From Xenorhabdus mauleonii (lineage in GTDB: Bacteria > Pseudomonadota > Gammaproteobacteria > Enterobacterales > Enterobacteriaceae): a stretch of DNA of 64,000 bases. Location: NCBI RefSeq assembly GCF_900113945.1, contig NZ_FORG01000003.1, positions 124,001-188,000 of the forward strand, given 5' to 3'. Position numbers and translations under genes: made by a program. The notes below the pieces were generated by a model, which saw only the letters and a program-made list of their open reading frames with translations, made no database searches and was not told the DNA's origin. Positions 1-9,075 of this stretch are shown here, one piece after another; within the stretch, counting starts at the first letter, position 1, and each line of letters opens with the position of its first letter.

Positions 1-2
1 AA

Positions 3-560
3 CCTACCACCAAAGAGATGCACGTTCATGAATTACCATGGCCAAAAGAAATTCTCCTTACATTAGGTGATGCACAGGTAAAAATGACTGTTACACTTTC
101 TTATTTTATTGAGCCTAATCCCTCAAGCCGGAACATTTCAAATAAGTACCGTTATCCAAGCCATCAACTCAAATTTGATGTAAAACGACCCACTGAATCA
201 ACACCACATTTTTTGCAACGCCTCAGCCGAGATGCAATCAATGAAGCAAAAAATATATCTAAGCCTCCCTTGGACTCAAATTGGCTATTAGGGGATTTTC
301 GTCACAAGGGGTCAATTCATAAAGATGTATGGATGGGCAGCGCAGCCGACTTAGCTGAACGCGGTATGGTAGCTGTCTATCCCATGACAGGATGGTGGAG
401 GACACGAAAAAAATTAGAAAGATATAATAAAATGGCTCGCTATGCCTTGATCATTTCAATTGAAACTAACTCCACAGATATTGATTTATACACACCAATA
501 CAAAATCAAGTAAACAATAGGAGTTTTATAAAAACTGAAGTAACAATCAAAAATGAATAA
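3..560 (+). CDS. C-terminal part of an S8 (subtilase) family peptidase, 5'-truncated by the window
   Basis: The reading frame is open from the first bases of the window, so the start and the whole catalytic domain lie upstream. The visible part carries blocks that I associate with the C-terminal domain of large bacterial subtilases encoded next to an AAA ATPase: ELPWPKEILLTLG, VTLSYFIEPNP, LKFDVKRPTES, WLLGDFRHKGSIH and AVYPMTGWWRT. Pairs of this type include the IteA/IteS phage-exclusion pair of E. coli. The catalytic Asp/His/Ser cannot be seen here, so the protease assignment rests on recall of the C-terminal region only. If the partner ATPase lies just upstream, this would be a two-gene defence module. 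The frame ends at TAA shortly before the convergent racemase gene. Confidence 0.65.
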   Translation, partial: PTTKEMHVHELPWPKEILLTLGDAQVKMTVTLSYFIEPNPSSRNISNKYRYPSHQLKFDVKRPTESTPHFLQRLSRDAINEAKNISKPPLDSNWLLGDFRHKGSIHKDVWMGSAADLAERGMVAVYPMTGWWRTRKKLERYNKMARYALIISIETNSTDIDLYTPIQNQVNNRSFIKTEVTIKNE

Positions 561-669
561 TAAGCATAGCATAATTAGGTGGTTATATATTCTGGCAACC
601 ACCTATTTTAAATAATTACAAATAATAATCATATTAATTTCATAATCTGGAAGAATTACTTTAAAACAT

Positions 670-1356
670 CTAATCAGAGTAACTCCACCTCACCGCCTTT
701 TTAACCAACTCCTCCGTAGCATCAATATACCTGCTTTGATCTTTATCCCGACTAAGAATAAGCGGTATTTCAGTACACCCCATAATAAATTTTTCAACCC
801 CAATATTTTCAAGTTGATTTATAACCGTTGCCATTAACCGATAAGCCCGTTCCTCATCGCCGCCCTTATAAGAAAAAATACTTTCCATAACAATCTCCTG
901 CTGTATTTCATCAGGAATAACAAGATTGATATTTTCTCTTTCCAATCTCTCTTGATAAAGCCCCGCTTTTATTGTTCCGCTGGTAGCAAGGATAGCGACG
1001 TTATTTATTCCTTCATTTACAATTTTATTGCAAGTGATATCAATTATGCTCAGGAACGGAACCTGGGTTGATTCATTTAATTCTTTATACCAATAATGAG
1101 CAGTATTACATGGCATAATAATACATTCCGCGCCTACCGATTCTAATATCTTTAATGCAACTAACATTTTATTTAATGGTGATTCGCCACCAGAAAGTAT
1201 GCTCGCCGTTCTATCAGGAATGTCAGGAAATGAAACAGCGATAACAGGAATATGCTCTTGATCACAAGTTGCCGGTGTGTTTTTAATTATTTTATCCATG
1301 ACATCGACTGTTGCGGCCGGCCCCATACCACCAAGAATGCCAATTATTTTTTTCAT
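670..1356 (-). CDS. aspartate/glutamate racemase family protein
   Basis: Cofactor-independent amino-acid racemase of the Asp/Glu/hydantoin racemase superfamily, cytoplasmic and about 228 residues, the usual family length. It opens with MKKIIGILGGMGPAATVD and has the two family cysteines in MPCNTAHYW and FIMGCTEIPL, one from each pseudo-symmetric half. An upstream in-frame ATG would add 29 residues without family character. I chose the internal ATG because a GAGGTGG ribosome site lies just before it. It would interconvert L- and D-aspartate or glutamate; the exact substrate is not visible. The gene is divergent from a LysR regulator and lies near a dicarboxylate/amino-acid symporter, so uptake and racemisation of acidic amino acids may be linked. 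That link is inference. Confidence 0.85.
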   Translation of the reverse strand: MKKIIGILGGMGPAATVDVMDKIIKNTPATCDQEHIPVIAVSFPDIPDRTASILSGGESPLNKMLVALKILESVGAECIIMPCNTAHYWYKELNESTQVPFLSIIDITCNKIVNEGINNVAILATSGTIKAGLYQERLERENINLVIPDEIQQEIVMESIFSYKGGDEERAYRLMATVINQLENIGVEKFIMGCTEIPLILSRDKDQSRYIDATEELVKKAVRWSYSD

Positions 1357-1485
1357 ATGCCACCTCATAAAATAATCGTTATGATGGCATAGTGATGACA
1401 ATTGGCAATTGCAATATTTCCATGTGCTATGCTTTATTTGCATGCATTATTTTTATGCCTATGAGTAAATAATTGGATTTTATTT

Positions 1486-2376
1486 ATGCTTAATAATATT
1501 GAGTTGAAATGGTTATATGATGTTGTCATGTTAGAAGAGTTGCGCAGTTTTACGCTTGCCGCAGAGCGGAGAAATATTTCGCAGTCTTCTTTTAGCCGAA
1601 GGATTAAAGCGCTTGAAAATGCGGTCGGGTTTGAAATTTTCAACCGTAATTCGAATCCTTTACAGCTTTCTTTACAAGGAAGAGGTTTTATTGTTTATGC
1701 GAGAAATCTACTTAGCGATATAGAGCATCAAATTGGTAAAATAAAAGGCGGGGAAATACCTAAATATAGAATTAATATCGCAGCAGCTCATTCTATTTCT
1801 ATCTCCCTTTTGCCTGAATTGATTTCGGGTTTTTCCGAAAAACCCGATAAAGTATTTAATATTGAGTCTATTGATGTTGATGAAGCCGTTAATAATATAA
1901 AAAATGGTAAGAGTGACTTTATTCTCTCTTTCTTTAATGACGAGCTAATGACTTCCCCGTTTCTTTATCATAAGGTGCTGGATGCTCGGTTATACCTTGT
2001 TTCAGGTTGTGATCCCGGAGGGAAGCCATTGTATCGACTGGGAGATGCACCGTTGCCACTGATGAAATATGCCGACGAGAGTTATATGGGCCGTCAGGTA
2101 AATCAATTATTGGAAAAAAACTTCAAAGATCAGTTTACTTATTTTTGTATTTCTTCCATGAGTGAACTGCTCAAGCGCATGATTTTGGATGGTCACGGAG
2201 TTGGCTGGCTGCCTGATTATTCAATCCGTGACGAATTGAGAAAACAGAAATTGTGCCTGCTGGAACCAAAACAGGCTTCAATAAAAACGGGCGTTTTTAT
2301 TTATCGGACTCACTCTCGCCTTAATCCGTCCTCAGAACGGTTTTGGCAATATATGAAAAAAAGGTGGGCAGCGTAA
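1486..2376 (+). CDS. LysR-family regulator, HypT (YjiE)-like
   Basis: Typical LysR architecture in 296 residues: an N-terminal winged helix-turn-helix (about residues 8-67, with SFTLAAERRNISQSSFSRR as recognition region) and a C-terminal periplasmic-binding-protein-like effector domain. Several blocks match E. coli HypT/YjiE closely from memory: IELKWLYD, NISQSSFSRRIKALE, IAAAHSISISLLPELI, SIDVDEAV, SSMSELLKRMILDG and RLNPSSERFWQ. HypT is a hypochlorite-responsive activator that senses methionine oxidation. Whether this paralogue does the same cannot be told. It is divergently arranged with the racemase gene, 129 bp apart, which suggests it controls that gene. The start has only a weak ribosome site. 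Confidence 0.8.
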   Translation: MLNNIELKWLYDVVMLEELRSFTLAAERRNISQSSFSRRIKALENAVGFEIFNRNSNPLQLSLQGRGFIVYARNLLSDIEHQIGKIKGGEIPKYRINIAAAHSISISLLPELISGFSEKPDKVFNIESIDVDEAVNNIKNGKSDFILSFFNDELMTSPFLYHKVLDARLYLVSGCDPGGKPLYRLGDAPLPLMKYADESYMGRQVNQLLEKNFKDQFTYFCISSMSELLKRMILDGHGVGWLPDYSIRDELRKQKLCLLEPKQASIKTGVFIYRTHSRLNPSSERFWQYMKKRWAA

Positions 2377-2440
2377 CCTGACCACCAGCCTGTCACCAAG
2401 TTAACTTGCTGTACTCAGTCCATGATTACAGCAAGTATCT

Positions 2441-3724
2441 TCAAACTTCTTGGCGGGAAATTTCACCTTGCGGTATTTCCTGTTCGTCACTACCATGCTG
2501 TGCTTCCAATTTGGCAATGACGGCAGTGGAAATGCTGTTACCCACAACGTTAGTTGCGGTGCGCCCCATATCAAGGAATTGGTCAATGGCGAGGATAAGC
2601 AAAATGCCAGCTTCGGGTAAACTGAACATAGGCAGTGTCGCCGCAACAACCACGACCGAAGCACGCGCAACACCAGCCATACCTTTACTTGTGATCATTA
2701 GCGTCAGCATAATCATGACTTGTTCTGCAATACTCAAATCGATGTTATAAGCCTGAGCGATAAAGAGCACAGCAAAGGATTGGTACATCATCGAACCATC
2801 AAGGTTGAAAGAGTAACCCAACGGTAATACGAAACTGGAGATCTTTTTCGGTACGCCAAATTGATCCAGTGCATTCATGGTCTTGGGATAAGCTGATTCA
2901 CTGCTTGCCGTCGCAAAGGCCAATGCCACCGGCTCCCGAATCAATTTCATCAGCGAAAACATTCCATTGCCAAGGAAGAAGAAACCCACCGCAGACAAAA
3001 TGGCCCAAAGTAACAGTAAGCCAAGGTAAAAAAGCCCAATGAGCTTGCCGTAATCATAAAGCAGACCCAGCCCCTGTACAGTCACCGCTGACGCAATGGC
3101 GGCAAACACGGCTATTGGTGCGAATGACATCACATAGTCTGTGATACGAAACATAATGCGCGCCAAATCTTCAATCAAGTTCGCGATGGGACTTGTTTTC
3201 TGGCTTTTCTGGTTGATATATGAAAGTGCTGCACCAAAAAATATTGAGAAAACCAAAATCTGCAATATTTCATTATTCGCCATTGCAGATGCAAAGCTAC
3301 TTGGGAATATGTGGCTGATAAAGTTTTTCAGCGAAAATCCGCTGGTATTGAGGCCGGTATTTACTTCTTCCTGTGGTGCAACCGCCACATTAATGCCAAC
3401 GCCGGGCTGGAACAGGTTCGCCATCAACATGCCAATACCGAGCGAAACTAATCCTGCGATAATAAACCATATCATCGCCTTCATCGTGATCCGCCCTACA
3501 GAGGTTGAACCGCCTATTGATAATAAACCTGTCACTATTGTCGCAAATACAAGTGGTGCGATGATCATTTTAATCAGGCGCAGAAAAATATCGGTGATGA
3601 TATTGATATAGGACGCAACTTCTTTGGTTTGGTTAGCATCAAGGTAATAATGAAAAACCCAACCGGTAATAATGCCAAGCAGAATGGCGACAATAATTTG
3701 CCGCATGAGCCTTTGTTTGTTCAT
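2441..3724 (-). CDS. dicarboxylate/amino acid:cation symporter (DAACS, GltP/DctA type)
   Basis: Inner-membrane secondary transporter of 427 residues, the usual length. It has strongly hydrophobic helices throughout, a re-entrant loop serine-rich segment (FATASSESAYPKT), and the family motif near the last helix, FLDMGRTATNVVGN, whose D/R/T/N residues bind the substrate carboxylates. The MIIAPLVFATIVTG block of helix 2 is also present. It should import glutamate, aspartate or C4-dicarboxylates with H+ or Na+. The gene converges on the LysR gene and stands alone. The first ATG is used; its upstream region is AT-rich and contains an ATGCAT-rich partly palindromic stretch near 3819-3840. Confidence 0.9.
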   Translation of the reverse strand: MNKQRLMRQIIVAILLGIITGWVFHYYLDANQTKEVASYINIITDIFLRLIKMIIAPLVFATIVTGLLSIGGSTSVGRITMKAMIWFIIAGLVSLGIGMLMANLFQPGVGINVAVAPQEEVNTGLNTSGFSLKNFISHIFPSSFASAMANNEILQILVFSIFFGAALSYINQKSQKTSPIANLIEDLARIMFRITDYVMSFAPIAVFAAIASAVTVQGLGLLYDYGKLIGLFYLGLLLLWAILSAVGFFFLGNGMFSLMKLIREPVALAFATASSESAYPKTMNALDQFGVPKKISSFVLPLGYSFNLDGSMMYQSFAVLFIAQAYNIDLSIAEQVMIMLTLMITSKGMAGVARASVVVVAATLPMFSLPEAGILLILAIDQFLDMGRTATNVVGNSISTAVIAKLEAQHGSDEQEIPQGEISRQEV

Positions 3725-3939
3725 TATAAATAACCTCTTATTTTTTGTAGATTTTAAAGGCCAGCCTGTATAAATATTTACATTTTTTTAACCTTCTATG
3801 AAATGCAAATAAGAAATGCAGCATGCATAAAATGCATCATTCAATTTAAATGTAAACTAAATATTACCTAATTGAAGTTGAACCTCATGACTTAACAATG
3901 AGTCACAATAGATAATATCTTAAAAAATTAGGGGGAATT

Positions 3940-4644
3940 ATGGGAAAATATCAGAAAACTTGGACAGAAATGAATAATATGTCTCAGGAGCAGCAACTTC
4001 AGCATACAACCCCATTGCAGGTATGTGATGAGGGTAAGTTCCGTTATTTTTTTGACACGTCAAATAGTAAATCCGGACTCAGGCTCAATATTGAGGGGCA
4101 TTCGGCTCCTGATGGCCCGGTTTTTAAGGGAAGGATGCCGCTTTCTTATTGTATGAATGTAGATCAGTTTTCTCGCTTCGTAGAAGGTTTATTGAAAAAA
4201 TATCAGGAAGTTAAATGCATCCGATTAATTGCATGCCATGCAGGAAAAAACCAGCTTGCTCAGACATTGGCTAATAAGCTCCGTATGCCAGTAAAAGCAT
4301 CATTGGGAACAGTCAGTTTCCCCGAATTGCCCAATACTGGCCGTCATTGGATTGATTACCCTGACCTTAATATAGAAAATACAACGCAAAAATACCAAGA
4401 ACATCTAAAAAATGATCTTGGTTATGGTAAATTCATATGGTTTAATCCGAATGAAACCACATCATATTTGAATGATTTAATAGGAATTGAGTTTCCTGCT
4501 ATTCAACCTGACAAAAGCCCTCTAGAGCTTGAATGGGATACATTTGCCAATAGCCTGACACCCAATTCAGCTAATTCAGCTAATTCAGCTAATTCAGCCA
4601 AAACTACCAAAACGCCAGAATGGATTAAATTCGACGAAGATTGA
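3940..4644 (+). CDS. putative clan CD-like cysteine peptidase domain protein (unknown role)
   Basis: A 234-residue soluble protein without a signal peptide, preceded by a GGGGG ribosome site. I do not recognise a named family. It shows a His box in LRLNIEGHSAPDG (near residue 73) and a Cys box after a predicted beta strand in IRLIACHAGKNQ (Cys near residue 102), about 30 residues apart. That spacing and strand-His / strand-Cys layout resembles clan CD peptidases such as the C80 toxin-processing domains. A second gene in this window (51104-51763) has the same two boxes, so the pair probably forms a family. The C-terminal tail contains four NSA tripeptides from a 9-bp repeat. Peptidase activity is inference. 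Confidence 0.5.
   Translation: MGKYQKTWTEMNNMSQEQQLQHTTPLQVCDEGKFRYFFDTSNSKSGLRLNIEGHSAPDGPVFKGRMPLSYCMNVDQFSRFVEGLLKKYQEVKCIRLIACHAGKNQLAQTLANKLRMPVKASLGTVSFPELPNTGRHWIDYPDLNIENTTQKYQEHLKNDLGYGKFIWFNPNETTSYLNDLIGIEFPAIQPDKSPLELEWDTFANSLTPNSANSANSANSAKTTKTPEWIKFDED
4564..4599 (+). repeat. 9-bp tandem repeat, four copies, in a coding region
   Basis: AATTCAGCT is repeated four times; the last copy ends in C instead of T. It encodes Asn-Ser-Ala repeats in the tail of the preceding gene. The unit is a multiple of three, so copy-number change would alter tail length without shifting frame. Confidence 0.95.
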
Positions 4645-4990
4645 TCTAAAAGGCAATGCCAAATATCTTAACCAAATTATCTGTCGATAATAATTAGCCT
4701 ATTGATGAAACAAAGAGTGTTTTTATCCAATTAAATACAATTCATTGGGTTTCATTGAGTAAATAACAGCAAAAGACAAATTTAGAAACATACTGATTTA
4801 ATTAAAACTGCCGAAAAAAGGTATTTTCTGTAAACAGTCTTCAGGGACTATGGCGCTATTGGCAACCACTAAAGTTATATTTGGGTAACAGTTTTGGGGG
4901 TAGCGATCCTTCGCTTTTCTTCTCTCCAATTTTTACTATACCCAATGGATTTCAAGTTGCATCACGCGGCAAAGGAATAACAAATAATCG
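4645..4990. other. intergenic region with a dispersed-repeat fragment
   Basis: No gene is seen here. Positions 4937-4970 contain TATACCCAATGGATTTCAAG followed by TTGCATCACGCGGC, a phrase I associate with a dispersed non-coding repeat common in Xenorhabdus and Photorhabdus. A small GCGA/TCGC hairpin followed by T-rich sequence lies near 4904-4920 and could be a weak terminator. Short open frames here lack ribosome sites and family character. Confidence 0.4.
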
Positions 4991-6517
4991 TCAATGTAAC
5001 AGTGGATACATTCCCGGCCCAATCGGTAATCCGGCAAAATACCACCCTATCAGCAGCAGTATCCAGACAGCATAAAATACCAATGGATAAGGCAGTATTA
5101 AGGTGTAGTAAGTACCGAGTTGAGCTTTTTTATAGTAACGCTGGAGAAACCCTAAAAAGAGGGGCAAAAACGGTGACAAAGGTGCCAAAGGAAATACGGC
5201 GGAATCAGAGATCCGGAAAATGATTTGTGCAAAAGCAGGATGAAAACCCAACAAAACAAACATCGGTACGAAAATTGGGGCCAGTATCGACCAAATGGCA
5301 GAGCCACTCGCGATGAACATGCATAATAAGGAAGATAAAAACATCAGCCCGATAAAAGCAGGCACGCCTGTCATGCCTAACGTTTCCAGCACATCGGTTA
5401 GCCCTATCGCAATAAATTTGCCCATATTGCTCCAGTTAAAGAAAGCAACAAATTGTGACAGGGGGAAAACCATGATGATGAATCCGGCCATATTTTTCAT
5501 CGGATCAACAAGCAACTCAGGAATATCGTTGGCCTTTTTTATCTGTTTTGTGGATATGCCATAAGTAATCGAAACCACAAAGAAAAACAGAATGATAACC
5601 GGCACAATCCCTCTTATAAATGGCGATGGAATGACTGAACCCGTTTGCGGATCACGCAGCAATGCCCCTTCAGGAACAACCAGTAATGCCATAATTCCAA
5701 TGAAAACCAAGGCAGACAGGCCGGTCATCAACAGCCCACGATTTTGTTGCGGGGTCAGTTTCTCCAATTTTTCATCGTTTTTGCCTTCCCATGCCGGCAA
5801 ACGCGGTTCAACGAATTTATCCGTTAAGATAGCCCCGGCAACCGTCAGCACAATCACGGATGTCGCCATGAAGTACCAGTTATCAATAACACTGACCTGC
5901 AAATTGGGATCAAGTATTTTTGCCGCTTCTGTACTGATCCCGGATAGCAGAACATCAGTGGTGACGATCAACAGGTTCGCAGTGAATCCTGAAGCCACGC
6001 CTGCAATCGCAGCCAATAACCCCGCTACAGGATGGCGCCCTACCGCAATGAAAATCAATGCGCCCAACGGTGGCATGATAACAAGCGCGGCATCCGAAGA
6101 AATATGGCTGAAAAAGGCGATAAACAGCACCATGTAACTGGCATAGCGTTTATGAATTCCAGCCGCCATTTTATACATGAGGGCTTGTAACAGGCCGACT
6201 TTTTCTGCAAGTCCGGCTCCAATCACTAATGCCAGAATGGCTCCGAGTGGTGTAAAGCTACTGAAATTTTTAACGATGTTGGGCAATATCCACTGTATTC
6301 CTTCCGCACCAAGCAGATTTTTCACTTTCACCAGTTCGCCATTGGTGGGGTTGCTCACGGTCAAATCAAACCAAGAAAAAACAGCCGTCGCGACCATTAA
6401 AATGAAGGTTAAATAAACGAATAAAACAAAAGGATTTGGGATTTTATTGCCGACTCTTTCTATCCACCCAAGAATACCTTCCGGGCCTTTATTGGCAGGA
6501 ATAATTGTATCACTCAT
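4991..6517 (-). CDS. abgT: p-aminobenzoyl-glutamate transporter AbgT
   Basis: Inner-membrane transporter of the AbgT family, 508 residues, the same length as the E. coli protein. It has many hydrophobic segments and family blocks such as GWIERVGNKIPNP at the N-terminus, FSHISSDAALVIMPPLG in the middle and FPLAPLSPFLPLF near the end. It takes up p-aminobenzoyl-glutamate, a folate breakdown product. An upstream TTG would extend it three codons, but the ATG has a GAGGG site nine bases away. The abgA stop lies within that ribosome site, so the two genes form one operon. Confidence 0.92.
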   Translation of the reverse strand: MSDTIIPANKGPEGILGWIERVGNKIPNPFVLFVYLTFILMVATAVFSWFDLTVSNPTNGELVKVKNLLGAEGIQWILPNIVKNFSSFTPLGAILALVIGAGLAEKVGLLQALMYKMAAGIHKRYASYMVLFIAFFSHISSDAALVIMPPLGALIFIAVGRHPVAGLLAAIAGVASGFTANLLIVTTDVLLSGISTEAAKILDPNLQVSVIDNWYFMATSVIVLTVAGAILTDKFVEPRLPAWEGKNDEKLEKLTPQQNRGLLMTGLSALVFIGIMALLVVPEGALLRDPQTGSVIPSPFIRGIVPVIILFFFVVSITYGISTKQIKKANDIPELLVDPMKNMAGFIIMVFPLSQFVAFFNWSNMGKFIAIGLTDVLETLGMTGVPAFIGLMFLSSLLCMFIASGSAIWSILAPIFVPMFVLLGFHPAFAQIIFRISDSAVFPLAPLSPFLPLFLGFLQRYYKKAQLGTYYTLILPYPLVFYAVWILLLIGWYFAGLPIGPGMYPLLH

Positions 6518-6522
6518 GATTT

Positions 6523-7836
6523 TCAACCCTCAAAATCAGATAGGTGAAAGGCGATGGTTGCTAAGGTTTTCACTGCTGTTGTCATCACGTTTTCATCAAA
6601 ATCAAACCGTTCATTGTGATGACCTGCGCTCAGTTCCGAACCGAAAATAAGGTAGGTGGCTTGCCCGCCATTTTCTTTTACCCGCTCCATAAAATAGGTG
6701 GCGTCCTCCGAGCCCGCGGGCTGCTTGCGGCTTCTGACAACAGATGAAAGCTCGGGGACATATTGTCGCGCCTGCTGATAAATGAAATCGACCCAACGAG
6801 GGCTAGGTTGGCTACTTTGAGCGGCTCCCATCAATTCCAGTTTATATTCAACCCCCTGCATTTTTGCCGCCCCAGCAATAATATTGAGAGCCTGATTGTA
6901 GACGAATTCATTGATTTCATTGGTTTCGCCCCGCGTTTCTACTTTCATTAACGCGTGGTCAGGGATCACGTTGCGCCCTATTCCTGCCTGCAATACACCT
7001 ACGTTAATGCGGGAACTGCCTTTGCTGTGATGTGGTATTGCATATAGCCCCAAAGCGGCTTGGGCGGCAGCCAGTAGCGCATTTTTCCCCTCTTCCGGCT
7101 TTCCGCCGGCATGGGAGGCAACACCGCAATAGGTCACATCTATCTTGGAGGTTGCAAGAAAATTATCGCTGCCACAGGCCAACTCCCCCTGCGGTACACC
7201 AAGGCCGATATGGATAGCGATAAAACAATCAACATCATCAACTACACCCGCTTCCACCATTGATTTCGCGCCACGGGTTCCTTCCTCCGCGGGCTGAAAA
7301 ATCAATTTAATTTTCCCAATCAACTGGCTTTCGTGTTTTTTCAAAACATTGGCGAGCCCCAAACCGATTGCAGTATGACCATCATGACCACAGGCATGCA
7401 TCATATGGGCATTGCAGGAGGAAAAACCGTCAGCATAAGGGCGGTGTGCGGGGGTTTGTTCCTCATTCTGGTCGAGCGCATCCATATCAACCCGAAAAGC
7501 CAGCGTCGGCCCGGGTTTTCCGGTATCAAGTGTCGCTACAATACCGGTAAATCCGCCTGAAAAATGTGGCAACCATGCAGTCAATGCCCCTTGCTTAATC
7601 GCCCGCTGTTCTTGATCCTGCAATGCCTGTGCTGAAGGCAGTCCCATTCGTGCATCCGCTTTAATAACCTCCTGCCCCATTTTCAGGCTGTAACCCAAAC
7701 GATGTAATTCCTCTGCAACAATCGTCGCAGTCCTGAATTCGAACCAGCCAGATTCGGCAAAATGATGGAAATCGCGACGCCAGTTTTTTAATTGTCCAGT
7801 AATTTGCTGAATAGATTCACTTAATAAATTATTCAT
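6523..7836 (-). CDS. abgA: p-aminobenzoyl-glutamate hydrolase subunit A (M20 peptidase)
   Basis: Zinc-dependent M20-family amidohydrolase of 437 residues; E. coli AbgA has 436 and matches along its length. Metal-binding blocks are visible: MHACGHDGHTA (His/Asp ligands), FQPAEEGTRGA (Glu pair) and AGSEDATYFM, with a final GHHNERFDFDE histidine block. In E. coli, AbgA works as a heterodimer with AbgB, cleaving p-aminobenzoyl-glutamate to p-aminobenzoate and glutamate. No abgB is present here: abgT follows abgA directly. Either AbgA acts alone or the partner is elsewhere. Confidence 0.92.
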   Translation of the reverse strand: MNNLLSESIQQITGQLKNWRRDFHHFAESGWFEFRTATIVAEELHRLGYSLKMGQEVIKADARMGLPSAQALQDQEQRAIKQGALTAWLPHFSGGFTGIVATLDTGKPGPTLAFRVDMDALDQNEEQTPAHRPYADGFSSCNAHMMHACGHDGHTAIGLGLANVLKKHESQLIGKIKLIFQPAEEGTRGAKSMVEAGVVDDVDCFIAIHIGLGVPQGELACGSDNFLATSKIDVTYCGVASHAGGKPEEGKNALLAAAQAALGLYAIPHHSKGSSRINVGVLQAGIGRNVIPDHALMKVETRGETNEINEFVYNQALNIIAGAAKMQGVEYKLELMGAAQSSQPSPRWVDFIYQQARQYVPELSSVVRSRKQPAGSEDATYFMERVKENGGQATYLIFGSELSAGHHNERFDFDENVMTTAVKTLATIAFHLSDFEG

Positions 7837-7860
7837 AATAATATCTCTTTTATATCGTTT

Positions 7861-8089
7861 AACTTTTAATTTCCGGTTTCATTGTCTACGCTGTAATTTA
7901 AAGCCAATGGATAATAAAGTTAATTAAACACCTTAATTAAAAGTTGGTTTCTCAATTTATTATTTAGTTAATCTTAACTTTATTTTTTTACTGTTTAATT
8001 CTGCACAATTTTTATTTCCAACTTTCAATTTAGTCAATAAAACCCATTTAAATAAGATGCAATTAACTTTGCCTATATAATTAAAAGTT
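7861..8089. promoter_or_regulatory. abgR-abgA divergent control region with repeated 11-bp element
   Basis: The element AATTAAAAGTT occurs at 7935-7945 and 8079-8089, and in inverted orientation at 7861-7871. A separate interrupted palindrome, TTAATTAA-ACACC-TTAATTAA, occupies 7920-7940. Their position between a LysR gene and its divergent target operon makes them plausible AbgR sites. The region is AT-rich, so chance similarity is possible. Confidence 0.4.
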
Positions 8090-8105
8090 ATCGTAAGGGA
8101 TAAAT

Positions 8106-9005
8106 ATGGCTACTCCAATAAAACTCAATCAGCTGCGCACTTTTGTGGAAATTAACCGTCATGGCAGTATCAGGGCTGCAAGCCGATCTCTTTCACTCTC
8201 GCAACCGGCTTTAACTAAATCAATGCGGGAACTGGAGGACGCCTTGGGAGCAACCTTATTCATACGCAGCAATCAAGGGGTCTATTTAACTGAATGTGGA
8301 ACAAGTTTTTTGCAACGCGCCAATTTGATCCTTGAGGAACTTCGAAGCGCACAGGAAGATATTCAGCAGAGAGTTGGAGTGCTTGACGGTGTTGTCAATG
8401 TTGGCATTGCGGGAAGTCTTACACGCACCATTATGCCCAAAGTGATTACACAATTTCATCGTGATTATCCCAACGTCAAATTGAGAATTGTTGAAGGGCA
8501 ATTACTAACGATGCTGCCTCTACTCAGGCAAGGTGAATTGAACTTTACGGTAAATACCTATTATCCCGGTAGTTTGGATGCCGAATTAAATTTCGAAAAA
8601 CTGATGGAAAAAGAGTACAAAGTGATTGTACGAAAAGGCCACCCCAAAGCGAATGCCACTTCTTTGGAAGAATTAGTAAACTGCAATTGGACAATGCCAA
8701 CACCAAAAGGCACTTATTATTGCCGGTTATTTGAAAGCTTTTCATCACTGGAAACGCCTCCCGTCTTTCGTGTTACCTGTGAAACGTTGATGGCTTGTAT
8801 GAGCTTGGTCGCCGCCAGTGATTTTGTGACGATTGTGGCGGTGGATGTGGTTGCTGAGGCGCAGTTTGATCAGCAATTTGTGGCTTTGGATCTTGAAGAA
8901 CAACTCCCGTTTGCCATTTTTGGCCTGATTCAACGAAAGGATGCAAAACTCACTCCCGCAGGAGAACATTTGGCGAGGCTTTTCCGGATGTATTGTCGTA
9001 CTTGA
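8106..9005 (+). CDS. abgR: LysR-family regulator AbgR
   Basis: LysR-type regulator of 299 residues with an N-terminal helix-turn-helix (IRAASRSLSLSQPALTKSM) and an effector-binding C-terminal half. Blocks shared with E. coli AbgR from memory include QLRTFVEINRHGSIRAASR, ANLILEELRSAQEDIQQR, FTVNTYYPG and NWTMPTPKG. It is divergent from abgA-abgT, exactly as in E. coli, and should control that operon. The start ATG has a weak TAAGGGA ribosome site. Confidence 0.88.
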   Translation: MATPIKLNQLRTFVEINRHGSIRAASRSLSLSQPALTKSMRELEDALGATLFIRSNQGVYLTECGTSFLQRANLILEELRSAQEDIQQRVGVLDGVVNVGIAGSLTRTIMPKVITQFHRDYPNVKLRIVEGQLLTMLPLLRQGELNFTVNTYYPGSLDAELNFEKLMEKEYKVIVRKGHPKANATSLEELVNCNWTMPTPKGTYYCRLFESFSSLETPPVFRVTCETLMACMSLVAASDFVTIVAVDVVAEAQFDQQFVALDLEEQLPFAIFGLIQRKDAKLTPAGEHLARLFRMYCRT

Positions 9006-9028
9006 ATTTGGTGCTAAAAATATTGAAA

Positions 9029-9060
9029 GCTAAAATTAATGGGAGCTAATTAATTTTAGC
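9029..9060. terminator. 12-bp inverted repeat between convergent genes
   Basis: GCTAAAATTAAT and ATTAATTTTAGC form a perfect 12-bp stem with an 8-base loop. It lies between the convergent abgR and lipoprotein genes. The stem is AT-rich and lacks a clean T tract, so a bidirectional terminator is plausible but not certain. Confidence 0.45.
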
Positions 9061-9075
9061 TAAACAAAAAACGAG

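Noticed and set aside
4881-5223. Short plus-strand genes opposite the end of abgT
   Set aside because: They are frames on the strand opposite a well-supported transporter gene and lack ribosome sites.
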